DNA of 64,000 nt from Bordetella parapertussis (lineage in GTDB: Bacteria; Pseudomonadota; Gammaproteobacteria; Burkholderiales; Burkholderiaceae_B): assembly GCA_945903445.1 (NCBI GenBank), contig CAMDNZ010000010.1, forward strand, positions 16,112-80,111, given 5' to 3'. The stretch's first letter is position 1. Every line of letters starts with the position of its first letter. Of the stretch, positions 8,395 to 17,094 are shown one piece after another. Made by a program: the position numbers and the translations under genes. Below the pieces are notes generated by a model that saw only the letters and a program-made list of their open reading frames with translations, searched no databases and was not told the DNA's origin.

Positions 8395-8778
8395 ATGTCT
8401 GCTCAAAACTGGACGATTTCCGACTTGGCGAGTGAGTTCGATATCACGCCGCGCACCATTCGTTTTTACGAAGACCAGGGCATCGTCAGCCCAGGGCGCA
8501 TGGGCATGCAGCGGGTTTATAGCGCCCGGGATCGCACCCGACTGATGCTGGCGCTGCGAGGCAAACGGCTGGGCTTGCAACTCGCGCAAATCCGCGAATT
8601 GATCGATATGTACGAAAGCCCGACCGATACCGTGCCGCAGCTTCGGCATTATCTGAGCGTGTTGGCGACCCAACGTGAAGCGCTGGTCGCTCAAAGGCGC
8701 GATATCGACGAAACGCTGGCGGAAATCGAGGCGCAGAACGCGCGCTGCGAAGTGTTGCTGCGGCAACACACCCTTTGA
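8395..8778 (+). CDS. liuR: MerR-family regulator LiuR of leucine/isovalerate catabolism
   Basis: A 127-residue MerR protein. The N-terminal HTH reads WTISDLASEFDITPRTIRFYEDQGIVSP, the wing includes RVYSARDRTRL, and it ends in a coiled dimerisation helix (LVAQRRDIDETLAEIEAQNARCEVLL). No CxxC metal site is present, as expected for an acyl-CoA-type sensor. ATG 8395 is preferred over an in-frame TTG at 8380. LiuR is known in proteobacteria to control branched-chain amino acid catabolism, and the liu genes start 1.1 kb downstream. Repeated operator sequences at 8331 and 9787 support the assignment. Confidence 0.85.
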   Translation: MSAQNWTISDLASEFDITPRTIRFYEDQGIVSPGRMGMQRVYSARDRTRLMLALRGKRLGLQLAQIRELIDMYESPTDTVPQLRHYLSVLATQREALVAQRRDIDETLAEIEAQNARCEVLLRQHTL

Positions 8779-9732
8779 TCAGCGATTTCCCTGTTCCCGT
8801 GCCGGGCAGGACGACTGACGCCACCCGGCGCGAATCGCCGCCATCTCGCGGGGCGAGTCGGCCAGCACAGCATCGATGCCCAGGCAGGCCGCCGTCCGAT
8901 AGGCCGCCGCGTCGTTGATGCCGATCGCCAGAATATGGACGAGTGCGGCGTCCTGGCGCATACAGCGCACCGAGGCGGGCGTCCACAATACCGCTTCGAC
9001 CTCGGAACGCCCTTCACCCAGGGTGAATTTTTCGGTGACGCTCAGCTTCCTGTTCAGCTCGAAACCGGTCCATGTCGATGCCACAGGCGCCTCGACACAG
9101 CCAGCGCCCAGGAGCGCATGTAGCAGGCGAAAGCGTGTCGCATCGCGCGATTCGAACAGCCGGGCCAGTGGATAAGCCGAAAAGCTCTCCTGATAGGCAG
9201 CGTCGGTCGAATAAATCACGACACGGTGCCAGGCGTGCTCGTCGGTCAACACCCGTGCTACCGCTGCCGATTGCGGCGCGGCAGGCAAGGCTTTCATATC
9301 GAGAAACAGCAGCATGTCCATCGGTACGAGGCGCAGTGCGTCCTGCAACGTCGGAATGCCTATCGGATTGCTCCGGTAGGGCCGCAAGCCCGACTGGCCG
9401 GGCAGCTCGAACGTCCACCCCGCATTGACCGCGGCCAGCTCGGCGGCACTGCGACTGGACACCGGTCCGGATACGTCGGTCAACGCCGACAGATCGGCCG
9501 GCCGGTACAAGACCGGCACGCCATCCTTGCTCAACTGGACCGTCAGCCAAATGCCATCGGCGCGATGATCGATCGACCGTCGAATGGATTCCAGCGTGTT
9601 CTCGGGCGCGTCCGCCGCCCCGCCGCGGTGGGCAATGACCAGCGGTGGCGACCCTGTCACGGAAGGTGGCGATAAGGGGACGCATGCGTTGAGCAGCGTG
9701 GTACAGCACATCAGCAAGCAAATCGTGCGCAT
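8779..9732 (-). CDS. GDPD-like lipoprotein with altered active site
   Basis: A 317-residue protein with a lipoprotein signal (lipobox LLNAC, Cys17) and a glycerophosphodiester phosphodiesterase barrel. The opening motif VIAHRGG...APENTLESI (His35-Arg36) is intact. The usual metal-binding E-x-D that follows is replaced by IWLTVQLSKDG (Trp62, Thr64), and the catalytic HD in the next strand reads YRPADL. It is therefore possibly a pseudoenzyme or a divergent subfamily at the inner face of the outer membrane. It converges on liuR with no gap and interrupts the liu cluster on the opposite strand. Confidence 0.8.
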   Translation of the reverse strand: MRTICLLMCCTTLLNACVPLSPPSVTGSPPLVIAHRGGAADAPENTLESIRRSIDHRADGIWLTVQLSKDGVPVLYRPADLSALTDVSGPVSSRSAAELAAVNAGWTFELPGQSGLRPYRSNPIGIPTLQDALRLVPMDMLLFLDMKALPAAPQSAAVARVLTDEHAWHRVVIYSTDAAYQESFSAYPLARLFESRDATRFRLLHALLGAGCVEAPVASTWTGFELNRKLSVTEKFTLGEGRSEVEAVLWTPASVRCMRQDAALVHILAIGINDAAAYRTAACLGIDAVLADSPREMAAIRAGWRQSSCPAREQGNR

Positions 9733-9786
9733 GATGGGTTCCTCCGTTTGGTTCCCGAAGATTATCAGGGAAAACCCTGATATAAG

Positions 9787-9806
9787 TGACGTTTACGTAA
9801 ACGTAA
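9787..9806. promoter_or_regulatory. Putative LiuR operator upstream of liuA
   Basis: TGACGTTTACGTAAACGTAA contains the perfect 16-bp palindrome ACGTTTACGTAAACGT (9789-9804), about 95 nt before the liuA ATG. It shares its core with the site at 8331-8346. It also lies 55 nt upstream of the divergent GDPD-like gene. Confidence 0.7.
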
Positions 9807-9900
9807 GATCGACCTCATGACAAGACATGGCCGGGCAAACGAAACCGGCTTATGCTGAGGCGATCAAAACGCCTTTGCGTCACAACACGAGGAGACAAGG

Positions 9901-11079
9901 ATGGCCCTACCCGGCTTGAGCTTTGATCTGGGCGAAGACCTGGACATGTTGCGCGATGCAGTACGCACCTTCGCCGAAGCGGAGATCGCCCCGCGTGCCG
10001 CCGAGATCGACCGCAGCGATCAGTTTCCGATGGATTTGTGGCAGAAATTCGGCGGGCTGGGCCTGCTGGGCATGACCGCCGATGAAGCCTACGGCGGCAC
10101 CGGTCTGGGCTATCTGGCCCACATGATCGTGATGGAAGAGCTGTCGCGCGCCAGCGCCTCTGTTGCCTTGTCGTATGGCGCGCACAGCAACCTGTGCGTC
10201 AACCAGATCCATCGCAACGGCACCGAAGCGCAGAAGCAGCGCTATCTGCCGAAGCTGATCAGCGGCGAGCATGTGGGTGCGCTCGCCATGAGCGAGCCGG
10301 GTGCGGGATCGGACGTGGTGTCGATGAAGCTACGGGCCGACAAACGCGGCGACCGTTATGTGCTGAACGGCACGAAGATGTGGATCACCAATGGCCCAGA
10401 CGCCGATACGCTGGTGGTGTATGCCAAGACGACGCCGGACGCGCACGCCAGGGGCATCACCGCTTTCCTGATCGAGAAGTCGTTCAAGGGTTTCTCGGTG
10501 GCGCAGAAGCTGGACAAGCTGGGTATGCGTGGCAGTCACACCGGTGAGCTGGTGTTCCAGGACTGCGAGGTACCTGAAGAAAACGTGCTGGGCGAGGTGG
10601 ACGGCGGCGTGCGGGTGCTGATGAGCGGGCTCGATTACGAACGTGCGGTGCTCGCGGGCGGCCCGTTGGGCATCATGCAATCCGTCATGGATGTGGTCGT
10701 GCCGTATACGCACGATCGCAAACAATTCGGCCAGGCCATCGGCGAATTCCAACTAATCCAAGGCAAGGTGGCCGACCTGTACACCACGCTGCAAGCCAGT
10801 CGTGCCTTTTGCTACGCGGTTGGCAGGCAGCTCGACCGCCTGGGCGCGGGCCATGCCCGAACCGTGCGCAAGGATTGCGCCGCATTGATTCTGTATTGCG
10901 CCGAGCGCGCGACATGGATGGCTGGCGAGGGTATTCAGATTCTCGGCGGCAATGGCTATATCAACGAATATCCGGTCGGTCGAATGTGGCGCGATGCCAA
11001 GCTGTATGAGATTGGCGCAGGCACCAGCGAAATTCGCCGAATGCTGATTGGCCGCGAACTGTTCAACGAGACGGCTTGA
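9901..11079 (+). CDS. liuA: Isovaleryl-CoA dehydrogenase
   Basis: A 392-residue FAD acyl-CoA dehydrogenase that oxidises isovaleryl-CoA to 3-methylcrotonyl-CoA, passing electrons to ETF. Family signatures are ALAMSEPGAGSDVVSMKL and QFGQAIGEFQLIQGKVADLY near the C-terminal domain, and the catalytic Glu in SGLDYERAVLAGGPLGIM is placed as in isovaleryl-CoA dehydrogenases rather than in medium-chain enzymes. A strong GAGGAG ribosome site precedes the ATG. It is the first gene of the liu operon behind the operator at 9787. Confidence 0.95.
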   Translation: MALPGLSFDLGEDLDMLRDAVRTFAEAEIAPRAAEIDRSDQFPMDLWQKFGGLGLLGMTADEAYGGTGLGYLAHMIVMEELSRASASVALSYGAHSNLCVNQIHRNGTEAQKQRYLPKLISGEHVGALAMSEPGAGSDVVSMKLRADKRGDRYVLNGTKMWITNGPDADTLVVYAKTTPDAHARGITAFLIEKSFKGFSVAQKLDKLGMRGSHTGELVFQDCEVPEENVLGEVDGGVRVLMSGLDYERAVLAGGPLGIMQSVMDVVVPYTHDRKQFGQAIGEFQLIQGKVADLYTTLQASRAFCYAVGRQLDRLGAGHARTVRKDCAALILYCAERATWMAGEGIQILGGNGYINEYPVGRMWRDAKLYEIGAGTSEIRRMLIGRELFNETA

Positions 11080-11102
11080 GTCGTCGACACCAGGAGCTTT
11101 GC

Positions 11103-12284
11103 ATGTCTGATCCGATCGTCATTGTGAGCGTCGCACGCACGCCGATGGGGGCCATGATGGGTAGCCTGTCCGATCTTGCCGCGCATGAGTTGGGCGCGGT
11201 GGCGATTCGCGCTGCCGTCGAGCGTGCCGGTATCGCCCCGGACGCAGTGCAAGAAGTCATCATGGGCAACGTATTGCAGGCCGGGCAAGGCCAGGCTCCG
11301 GCACGACAGGCAGCCCTGGGTGCTGGGCTAGCAAAGGGCGTGGCTTGCACCACCATCCACAAAGTGTGCGGGTCGGGCCTGAAGGCTGCCATGTTCGCAC
11401 ATGATCTGTTGGTGGCGGGCAGCGCCGATGTGATCGTGGCGGGCGGCCAGGAAAGCATGAGCAACGCGCCGTATCTGCTGCTGAAAGGACGCCAGGGTTA
11501 TCGCTACGGCCATGAGACCGTCTACGACCACATGGCCCTCGATGGCCTCGAAGATGCTTACGATCGCGGCAAGGCCATGGGCGTATTCGCCGAAGATTGC
11601 GCGGGAAAATATCGCTTCACCCGAGAAAACCAGGATGCGTTCTCGTTGGAGTCCTTGCGTCGTGCGCGGGCGGCCTCCGATGACGGATCTTTCGATTGGG
11701 AGATCGCTGCGGTCAGCGTGCCGGGGCGCAAGGGCGACACACTCGTCGATCGCGACGAAGCGCCGGCCCGTGCGATGCCCGAGAAAATTCCTCAGCTCAA
11801 ACCCGCGTTTCGCAAAGACGGAACGATCACGGCGGCCACGTCGGCATCGATCTCCGATGGTGCTGCGGCGATGGTCATGATGCGTGCCTCGACGGCCAAA
11901 AAGCTAGGCGTGACGCCGCTGGCCCGGGTGGTGGCGCATGCTCAACATTCGCAGGAACCGGGTTGGTTCACGACCGCGCCGGTGGGCGCGCTGAAAAATC
12001 TGTTCGCCAAGACGGGCTGGCAACCGAAAGAAGTCGATCTGTATGAGATCAACGAAGCCTTTGCGGTGGTCACCATGGCGGCCATGAAGGAATTCGATCT
12101 GGCACACGACAAGGTCAACGTTCACGGCGGCGCGACGGCCTTAGGCCATCCTATTGGCGCGTCCGGCGCACGCCTGGTGACCACCTTGGTGGGTGCATTG
12201 CGCAAGACCGGTGGGCGGCGTGGCGTGGCGACCCTGTGCATCGGCGGTGGCGAGGCCGTCGCCATGGCAATCGAGACGCTGTAA
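11103..12284 (+). CDS. Acetyl-CoA C-acetyltransferase (thiolase)
   Basis: A 393-residue degradative/biosynthetic thiolase. Nucleophile Cys lies in TIHKVCGSGLKAAM, the His in NVHGGATALGHPIGASGAR, and the second Cys in ATLCIGGGEA. The start is ATG 11103 (MSDPIVIVSVARTPMG); the frame runs upstream to 11076 and overlaps liuA. It condenses or cleaves acetoacetyl-CoA. In the leucine pathway it could process the acetoacetate/acetyl-CoA end products, which explains its place between liuA and liuB. AtoB/PhaA-type; the symbol is not assigned. Confidence 0.92.
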   Translation: MSDPIVIVSVARTPMGAMMGSLSDLAAHELGAVAIRAAVERAGIAPDAVQEVIMGNVLQAGQGQAPARQAALGAGLAKGVACTTIHKVCGSGLKAAMFAHDLLVAGSADVIVAGGQESMSNAPYLLLKGRQGYRYGHETVYDHMALDGLEDAYDRGKAMGVFAEDCAGKYRFTRENQDAFSLESLRRARAASDDGSFDWEIAAVSVPGRKGDTLVDRDEAPARAMPEKIPQLKPAFRKDGTITAATSASISDGAAAMVMMRASTAKKLGVTPLARVVAHAQHSQEPGWFTTAPVGALKNLFAKTGWQPKEVDLYEINEAFAVVTMAAMKEFDLAHDKVNVHGGATALGHPIGASGARLVTTLVGALRKTGGRRGVATLCIGGGEAVAMAIETL

Positions 12285-12308
12285 TCCATCTGAGAGCAAA
12301 GGCCCCAC

Positions 12309-13916
12309 ATGCCCGTGATCAGTACCCAGATCCAGACTCGTAGCGCCGACTATGCCGCAAACGCGCAGGCGATGCGGGCGCTGATCGACGATCTTCATGC
12401 CCGCCTGGCGCAGACGGCGCGAGGCGGCAGCGACGAGGCGCGTGCCAAGCACGTCGCGCGTGGCAAGTTGTTGCCCCGCGATCGGGTAGAGCAGTTGCTC
12501 GATCCTGGTACACCGTTTCTGGAGTTGTCGCCGATGGCGGCACACGATATGTACGATGGTGAGGCGCCCGGCGCGGGGCTGATCACGGGGATCGGACGAA
12601 TCAGCGGCCAGGCGTGCGTGATCGTCTGCAACGATGCGACGGTGAAGGGCGGCACCTATTACCCGTTGACGGTGAAAAAACATCTTCGCGCTCAAGAGAT
12701 CGCCGCGCAGAACCGGTTGCCATGCATCTACCTGGTGGATTCTGGCGGCGCCAATTTACCGCGTCAGGGCGAGGTGTTTCCGGATCGCGATCACTTCGGC
12801 CGCATCTTCTTCAACCAGGCCACGATGTCGGCGGCAGGCATTGCCCAGATCGCCGTGGTGATGGGGTCGTGTACGGCGGGCGGTGCGTATGTTCCGGCGA
12901 TGAGCGACGAATCGATCATCGTGCGCGATCAAGGCACGATTTTTCTGGGGGGGCCGCCGCTGGTCAAAGCGGCCACCGGCGAGGTGGTGTCGGCTGAAGA
13001 TCTAGGCGGCGGCGACGTGCATACGCGTCTGTCGGGCGTGGTCGATCATCTGGCTGTGGACGATGCCCATGCGCTTCGATTGGCGCGCGATGCAGTGGCC
13101 CGGTTGAATCGACGCAAGCCGGAAACGGTGGCCTTACAACCCGCGCGTGCGCCGATCTACGATTCTCAAGAGCTCAACGGCATCGTTCCTGCCGATACGC
13201 GTCGGCCCTACGACGTGCGCGAGATCATCGCCCGCATCGTCGATGGCTCCGAGTTCGACGAATTCAAGGCGCGATTCGGCAACACCCTGGTGACAGGGTT
13301 CGCGCACATCGAAGGTATGCCGGTAGGCATCGTGGCTAACAACGGCATACTGTTTTCAGAATCGGCGCAAAAGGGCGCGCACTTCATCGAACTGTGCGCG
13401 CAGCGCAAGATTCCCCTGGTGTTTTTGCAGAACATCACCGGTTTCATGGTGGGCCGCAAATACGAGAACGAGGGTATTGCGCGCCATGGCGCCAAGATGG
13501 TGACGGCGGTGGCGACGGCGGCGGTGCCGAAGTTCACCGTGCTGATCGGCGGGTCGTTCGGCGCGGGCAACTACGGCATGTGCGGTCGGGCGTTCTCGCC
13601 CCGGATGCTGTTCATGTGGCCGAATGCACGCATCTCGGTGATGGGTGGCGAGCAGGCCGCCAGCGTGTTGGCCACCGTGCGCCGCGATGGCTTGACTGCA
13701 CGCGGTGAGCAATGGAGCGCGGAGGACGAGCAGCGTTTCAAGGCGCCGATCCAAGCGCAGTACGAGCGCGAAGGGCATCCTTATTACGCCACTGCAAGGC
13801 TGTGGGACGACGGTATCATCACGCCGGCCGATACCCGCCGGGTGTTGGCGCTGGCATTGGCTGCGGCGCTTAACGCGCCCATCGAGGACACGCGCTTTGG
13901 CGTGTTCCGCATGTAG
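12309..13916 (+). CDS. liuB: Methylcrotonyl-CoA carboxylase beta subunit
   Basis: A 535-residue carboxyltransferase subunit that moves CO2 from biotin to 3-methylcrotonyl-CoA. Visible are RDRVEQLLDPGTPFLELSPMAA, VDSGGANLPRQGEVFPDRDHFGR, VVMGSCTAGGAYVPAMSDE and the C-terminal half GGSFGAGNYGMCGRAFSPRMLFMWPNARISVMGGEQAA. The VFPDRDHFGRIF segment is characteristic of methylcrotonyl-CoA rather than propionyl-CoA carboxylase. Fourteen nt separate it from liuD. liuC (methylglutaconyl-CoA hydratase), usually placed here, is missing. Confidence 0.93.
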   Translation: MPVISTQIQTRSADYAANAQAMRALIDDLHARLAQTARGGSDEARAKHVARGKLLPRDRVEQLLDPGTPFLELSPMAAHDMYDGEAPGAGLITGIGRISGQACVIVCNDATVKGGTYYPLTVKKHLRAQEIAAQNRLPCIYLVDSGGANLPRQGEVFPDRDHFGRIFFNQATMSAAGIAQIAVVMGSCTAGGAYVPAMSDESIIVRDQGTIFLGGPPLVKAATGEVVSAEDLGGGDVHTRLSGVVDHLAVDDAHALRLARDAVARLNRRKPETVALQPARAPIYDSQELNGIVPADTRRPYDVREIIARIVDGSEFDEFKARFGNTLVTGFAHIEGMPVGIVANNGILFSESAQKGAHFIELCAQRKIPLVFLQNITGFMVGRKYENEGIARHGAKMVTAVATAAVPKFTVLIGGSFGAGNYGMCGRAFSPRMLFMWPNARISVMGGEQAASVLATVRRDGLTARGEQWSAEDEQRFKAPIQAQYEREGHPYYATARLWDDGIITPADTRRVLALALAAALNAPIEDTRFGVFRM

Positions 13917-13930
13917 GCGGAGGAATCGAC

Positions 13931-15979
13931 GTGTTCAAGACTGTGCTGATCGCCAATCGCGGCGAGATTGCGTGCCGGGTGGCGGCGACTGCGCGACGGT
14001 TAGGCATTCGAACGATTGCGGTGTATTCGGATGCGGATGCCGACTCGCGCCATGTGGCGGCTTGCGATGTGGCCGTGCGACTGGGCGGGCCAGCGGCAAG
14101 CGACAGCTATCTACGGGCCGATGCCGTGTTGGCAGCGGCGCAAGCGCATGGCGCCGACGCGATTCATCCGGGTTATGGATTCTTATCCGAGAACGCGCCC
14201 TTCGCCGAGGCGGTCGAAAAAGCGGGCATGGCGTTTATCGGGCCGCCTGCGTCGGCTATTGCCGCCATGGGCAGCAAGTCGGCCGCCAAGGCATTGATGG
14301 CGCAGGCGGGCGTGCCGCTGGTGCCGGGCTATCACGGCGATCGGCAAGATGCCGAGTTTTTGCGCCAGCAATCCGACGCCATGGGCTATCCGGTGTTGAT
14401 TAAAGCTAGCGCGGGCGGCGGCGGCAAAGGCATGCGGGTGGTGGCGTCGTCCGACGCATTCGACGCAGCGCTGAGTTCGTGTCGTCGAGAGGCCGCCGCC
14501 AGTTTTGGCGACGAGCACGTATTGGTCGAGCGGTATCTGCAAAAGCCCCGTCATATCGAAATCCAGGTGTTCGCCGACACGCACGGCACGTGTTTGTATG
14601 TGTTCGACCGCGACTGCTCGGTGCAACGCCGTCATCAGAAAGTGGTCGAAGAGGCGCCTGCGCCGGGTATCTCGAAAGAGATCCATCGGGCGATGGGCGA
14701 GGCCGCTGTCGCTGCCGCACGCGCTGTGGGGTATGTGGGGGCGGGTACGGTGGAGTTCATCGTCGAGCCCGACGGCACGTTCTACTTCATGGAGATGAAC
14801 ACCCGACTGCAAGTCGAACATCCGGTCACCGAGATGATTACCGGGTTCGACTTGGTGGCGTGGCAACTGCGCGTGGCGGCGGGAGAGCCTTTGGATCGAA
14901 CCCAGGCCGATCTTCGGCGCGAGGGACATGCGATCGAGGCACGCATCTATGCCGAGAACCCGGACAATCGTTTTCTTCCGTCCACGGGCAAGCTCGTGTA
15001 TTTGGGGCTACCGGATCACGTCGCTTTCGAGAACGCTCGGGTGCGTGTCGATTCTGGCGTGCAGACGGGCGACGCCATCACGCCGCATTACGACCCGATG
15101 ATCGCCAAGCTGATCGTGCATGGCTCCGACCGCGACGATGCTCGCCGCATGATGTTGGCGGCGTTGGAGCAGACTCACGTGGTGGGCGTGCAGACGAACG
15201 TGGCCTTTTTGATGCGCTTGATGCGTGACGAAGCCTTCGCGACGGGCGATATGGATACGGGCTTGATCGAGCGGCGCTCGGCGACATTGTTGCCTGGGCC
15301 GATCGCCGCTAGCGAAACGATGCTGGCGGTGGCTGCTGCGGCTCGGTTGGCGCGTGAGCATTGCGACGGGCTAGGCGATCCATGGTCTGCGACCGATGGG
15401 TGGCGAGTGGGGGGCAGTTATCGCCGGGTGTTTCACTGGCGTGAGCGTGATGCCAGGCGTGAGGCGACCTTGACTCGGACAGCCGATGGCGCATGGACGC
15501 TGGGCTTCGTGGGCTTCGGTTCAGCGGCGGAGTTACCTGCCTCGGCACAGTCCACAGCGGCTTTTTCCTGGCGCGTCGTCAGCGTAACCCCGACAGCCAC
15601 CAGCGACCCCGCGTTGGTGCTTCGTGTCGTGCTGGATGGGCAGGTCGTCTCCGCGACGGTGGTGCCGGACGCCGGCGACGACATCGTGTTCCATGAGGGC
15701 AATACGGCGCGATTGACGCGGGTGGTGCCGGGGGCGGATATCGGTTCCGACGACACGCATGGCGGCGGCCTGACGGCCCCCATGCCGGGCAAGATCATTG
15801 CCGTCAACGTGCAGCCAGGCGCGGCGGTCAAACGTGGTGCGGCACTGCTGGTGATGGAGGCGATGAAGATGGAGCACACCATCACCGCGCCGCACGACGG
15901 AATCGTGGGGGAAGTGTTTTACGCCGTGGGCGATCAGGTGGCCGATGGCGCGGAGTTGCTGGCGCTCGCTGCCGAATAA
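13931..15979 (+). CDS. liuD: Methylcrotonyl-CoA carboxylase biotin-containing alpha subunit
   Basis: A 682-residue biotin carboxylase/biotin carrier fusion. The N-terminal biotin carboxylase domain (about 1-450) has IANRGEIACRV, the ATP-grasp loop KASAGGGGKGMRVV and MEMNTRLQVEHPVTEMITG. The C-terminal biotinyl domain has VMEAMKMEH with Lys646 as the biotin site, preceded by TAPMPGKIIAVNV. The start is GTG 13931 with GGAGG 8 nt upstream. It completes the carboxylase with liuB. No HMG-CoA lyase (liuE) follows, so the operon ends here. Confidence 0.93.
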   Translation: MFKTVLIANRGEIACRVAATARRLGIRTIAVYSDADADSRHVAACDVAVRLGGPAASDSYLRADAVLAAAQAHGADAIHPGYGFLSENAPFAEAVEKAGMAFIGPPASAIAAMGSKSAAKALMAQAGVPLVPGYHGDRQDAEFLRQQSDAMGYPVLIKASAGGGGKGMRVVASSDAFDAALSSCRREAAASFGDEHVLVERYLQKPRHIEIQVFADTHGTCLYVFDRDCSVQRRHQKVVEEAPAPGISKEIHRAMGEAAVAAARAVGYVGAGTVEFIVEPDGTFYFMEMNTRLQVEHPVTEMITGFDLVAWQLRVAAGEPLDRTQADLRREGHAIEARIYAENPDNRFLPSTGKLVYLGLPDHVAFENARVRVDSGVQTGDAITPHYDPMIAKLIVHGSDRDDARRMMLAALEQTHVVGVQTNVAFLMRLMRDEAFATGDMDTGLIERRSATLLPGPIAASETMLAVAAAARLAREHCDGLGDPWSATDGWRVGGSYRRVFHWRERDARREATLTRTADGAWTLGFVGFGSAAELPASAQSTAAFSWRVVSVTPTATSDPALVLRVVLDGQVVSATVVPDAGDDIVFHEGNTARLTRVVPGADIGSDDTHGGGLTAPMPGKIIAVNVQPGAAVKRGAALLVMEAMKMEHTITAPHDGIVGEVFYAVGDQVADGAELLALAAE

Positions 15980-16353
15980 CGTCAATTTTCCGTCCCGATC
16001 ATCTACATGTGGGTATGGTCTTGGCTAGTTATAGCCATGATCTTTTTTCCGCCGTCCTCACGGTAAGGCACGGAATAGCCTGCGCGCTACTTGGAACTGC
16101 GCCACGTAATAGGACGTTGTGTCGCTTCGACACGTTTGGGCTGGACGACTTGATCGTAAACCTAAGGACTGCTTCGCCTTGTTTTGAAGGCAATGCCACG
16201 AATTTCGAGATTGGACTTCACACATAACAATTCGACTGTTGACGTCATCCACCCTGGCCCCTGATCTTAACGACACGATTGTTTTAGGAGCCTCGTCGTC
16301 AGCTAAGGACTTCAGGCGGGCCGATTGCCTCAGCTCCTGTGTAGAAGATAACG
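15980..16353. other. Intergenic region with no supported gene
   Basis: Between liuD and the ABC-2 exporter. An open frame at 16009-16227 (72 codons) resembles nothing known and has weak start signals. The region is A+T-richer than liuD and probably carries the promoter of the exporter. No clear terminator of the liu operon was found. Confidence 0.4.
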
Positions 16354-17094
16354 ATGGAAGGGCATATGCTTTTGAAAAGCGTCGGGATTCTTATCGTTGA
16401 GCAAGTCCGAGAACCAATCGGAATATTCTGGTCGTTAGTGGCGCCAATTGCCTACATCGTTCTGGTGGCAAAGGTGCCTGACGGCCTTTATCTGTCGGTT
16501 GATTTGTATATCACGACCGCAGCATGGAGCCTTTCTTACATTGCGTTAATCGGTGCATGCAACGGCTTCGGGCTTTACTTGGTAGGGCGTCGGGAGAGTG
16601 GATTCGTTCGATCGTTCTTGAGCAACTCATCAAGACGCCGTAAATTCATCCTCGCCCAATATCTGGCATCGGTGGCCCTCACGCTGATGTTCGGCGCGGC
16701 CTTAATCGCCATAACAGGCTTCGCATTGGCGGATATTGGGATTGCGCAGGTCGCTACGTTGTTCATGAAGTACGTTTTGATCGTTGCAACGTTTACCTTT
16801 GCCGCCACCTTGTTCGCCGCTTTGCCCCTGACATTTCAGTCAGTCAGTAGTGTAATTTCAGTGACGCTAACTATTATTATCGTGGCTGGACTTGCTACCC
16901 AATCGGCCGCCGGGGCGGCTCATCCCTGGGCGACTTATCTCAATCCATTCGCGACGAGTGCCTATTTCATAGCGGCGAGTACACCCTCACACTCGATGCT
17001 ATCGACTCTCGCGGCGCAGCTTGTACTACTGGGTTTGCTAGGCGTTTATGGACTGTCGCGCTTCCGCGTCAATCCTGAATGGAGCAACCGATGA
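16354..17094 (+). CDS. ABC-2 type exporter permease
   Basis: A 246-residue membrane protein with about six hydrophobic segments (for example APIAYIVLVAKV, TLMFGAALIAITGFAL, ISVTLTIIIVAGLA). The VGRRESGFVRSFLSNSSRRRKFILAQYL stretch after helix 2 matches the cytoplasmic coupling region of ABC-2 permeases. The start may instead be ATG 16366 (MLLKSV). It overlaps the ATPase gene by 4 nt (ATGA), so the two form one exporter. The cargo is unknown; family members export antibiotics, peptides or polysaccharide. Codon use is less G+C-biased than in the liu genes, suggesting acquisition. Confidence 0.75.
   Translation: MEGHMLLKSVGILIVEQVREPIGIFWSLVAPIAYIVLVAKVPDGLYLSVDLYITTAAWSLSYIALIGACNGFGLYLVGRRESGFVRSFLSNSSRRRKFILAQYLASVALTLMFGAALIAITGFALADIGIAQVATLFMKYVLIVATFTFAATLFAALPLTFQSVSSVISVTLTIIIVAGLATQSAAGAAHPWATYLNPFATSAYFIAASTPSHSMLSTLAAQLVLLGLLGVYGLSRFRVNPEWSNR

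Noticed and set aside
16009..16227. 72-codon ORF before the ABC-2 exporter, considered as an exported peptide precursor
   Set aside because: There is no leader or core-peptide pattern, a poor start signal and no similarity to known peptides.
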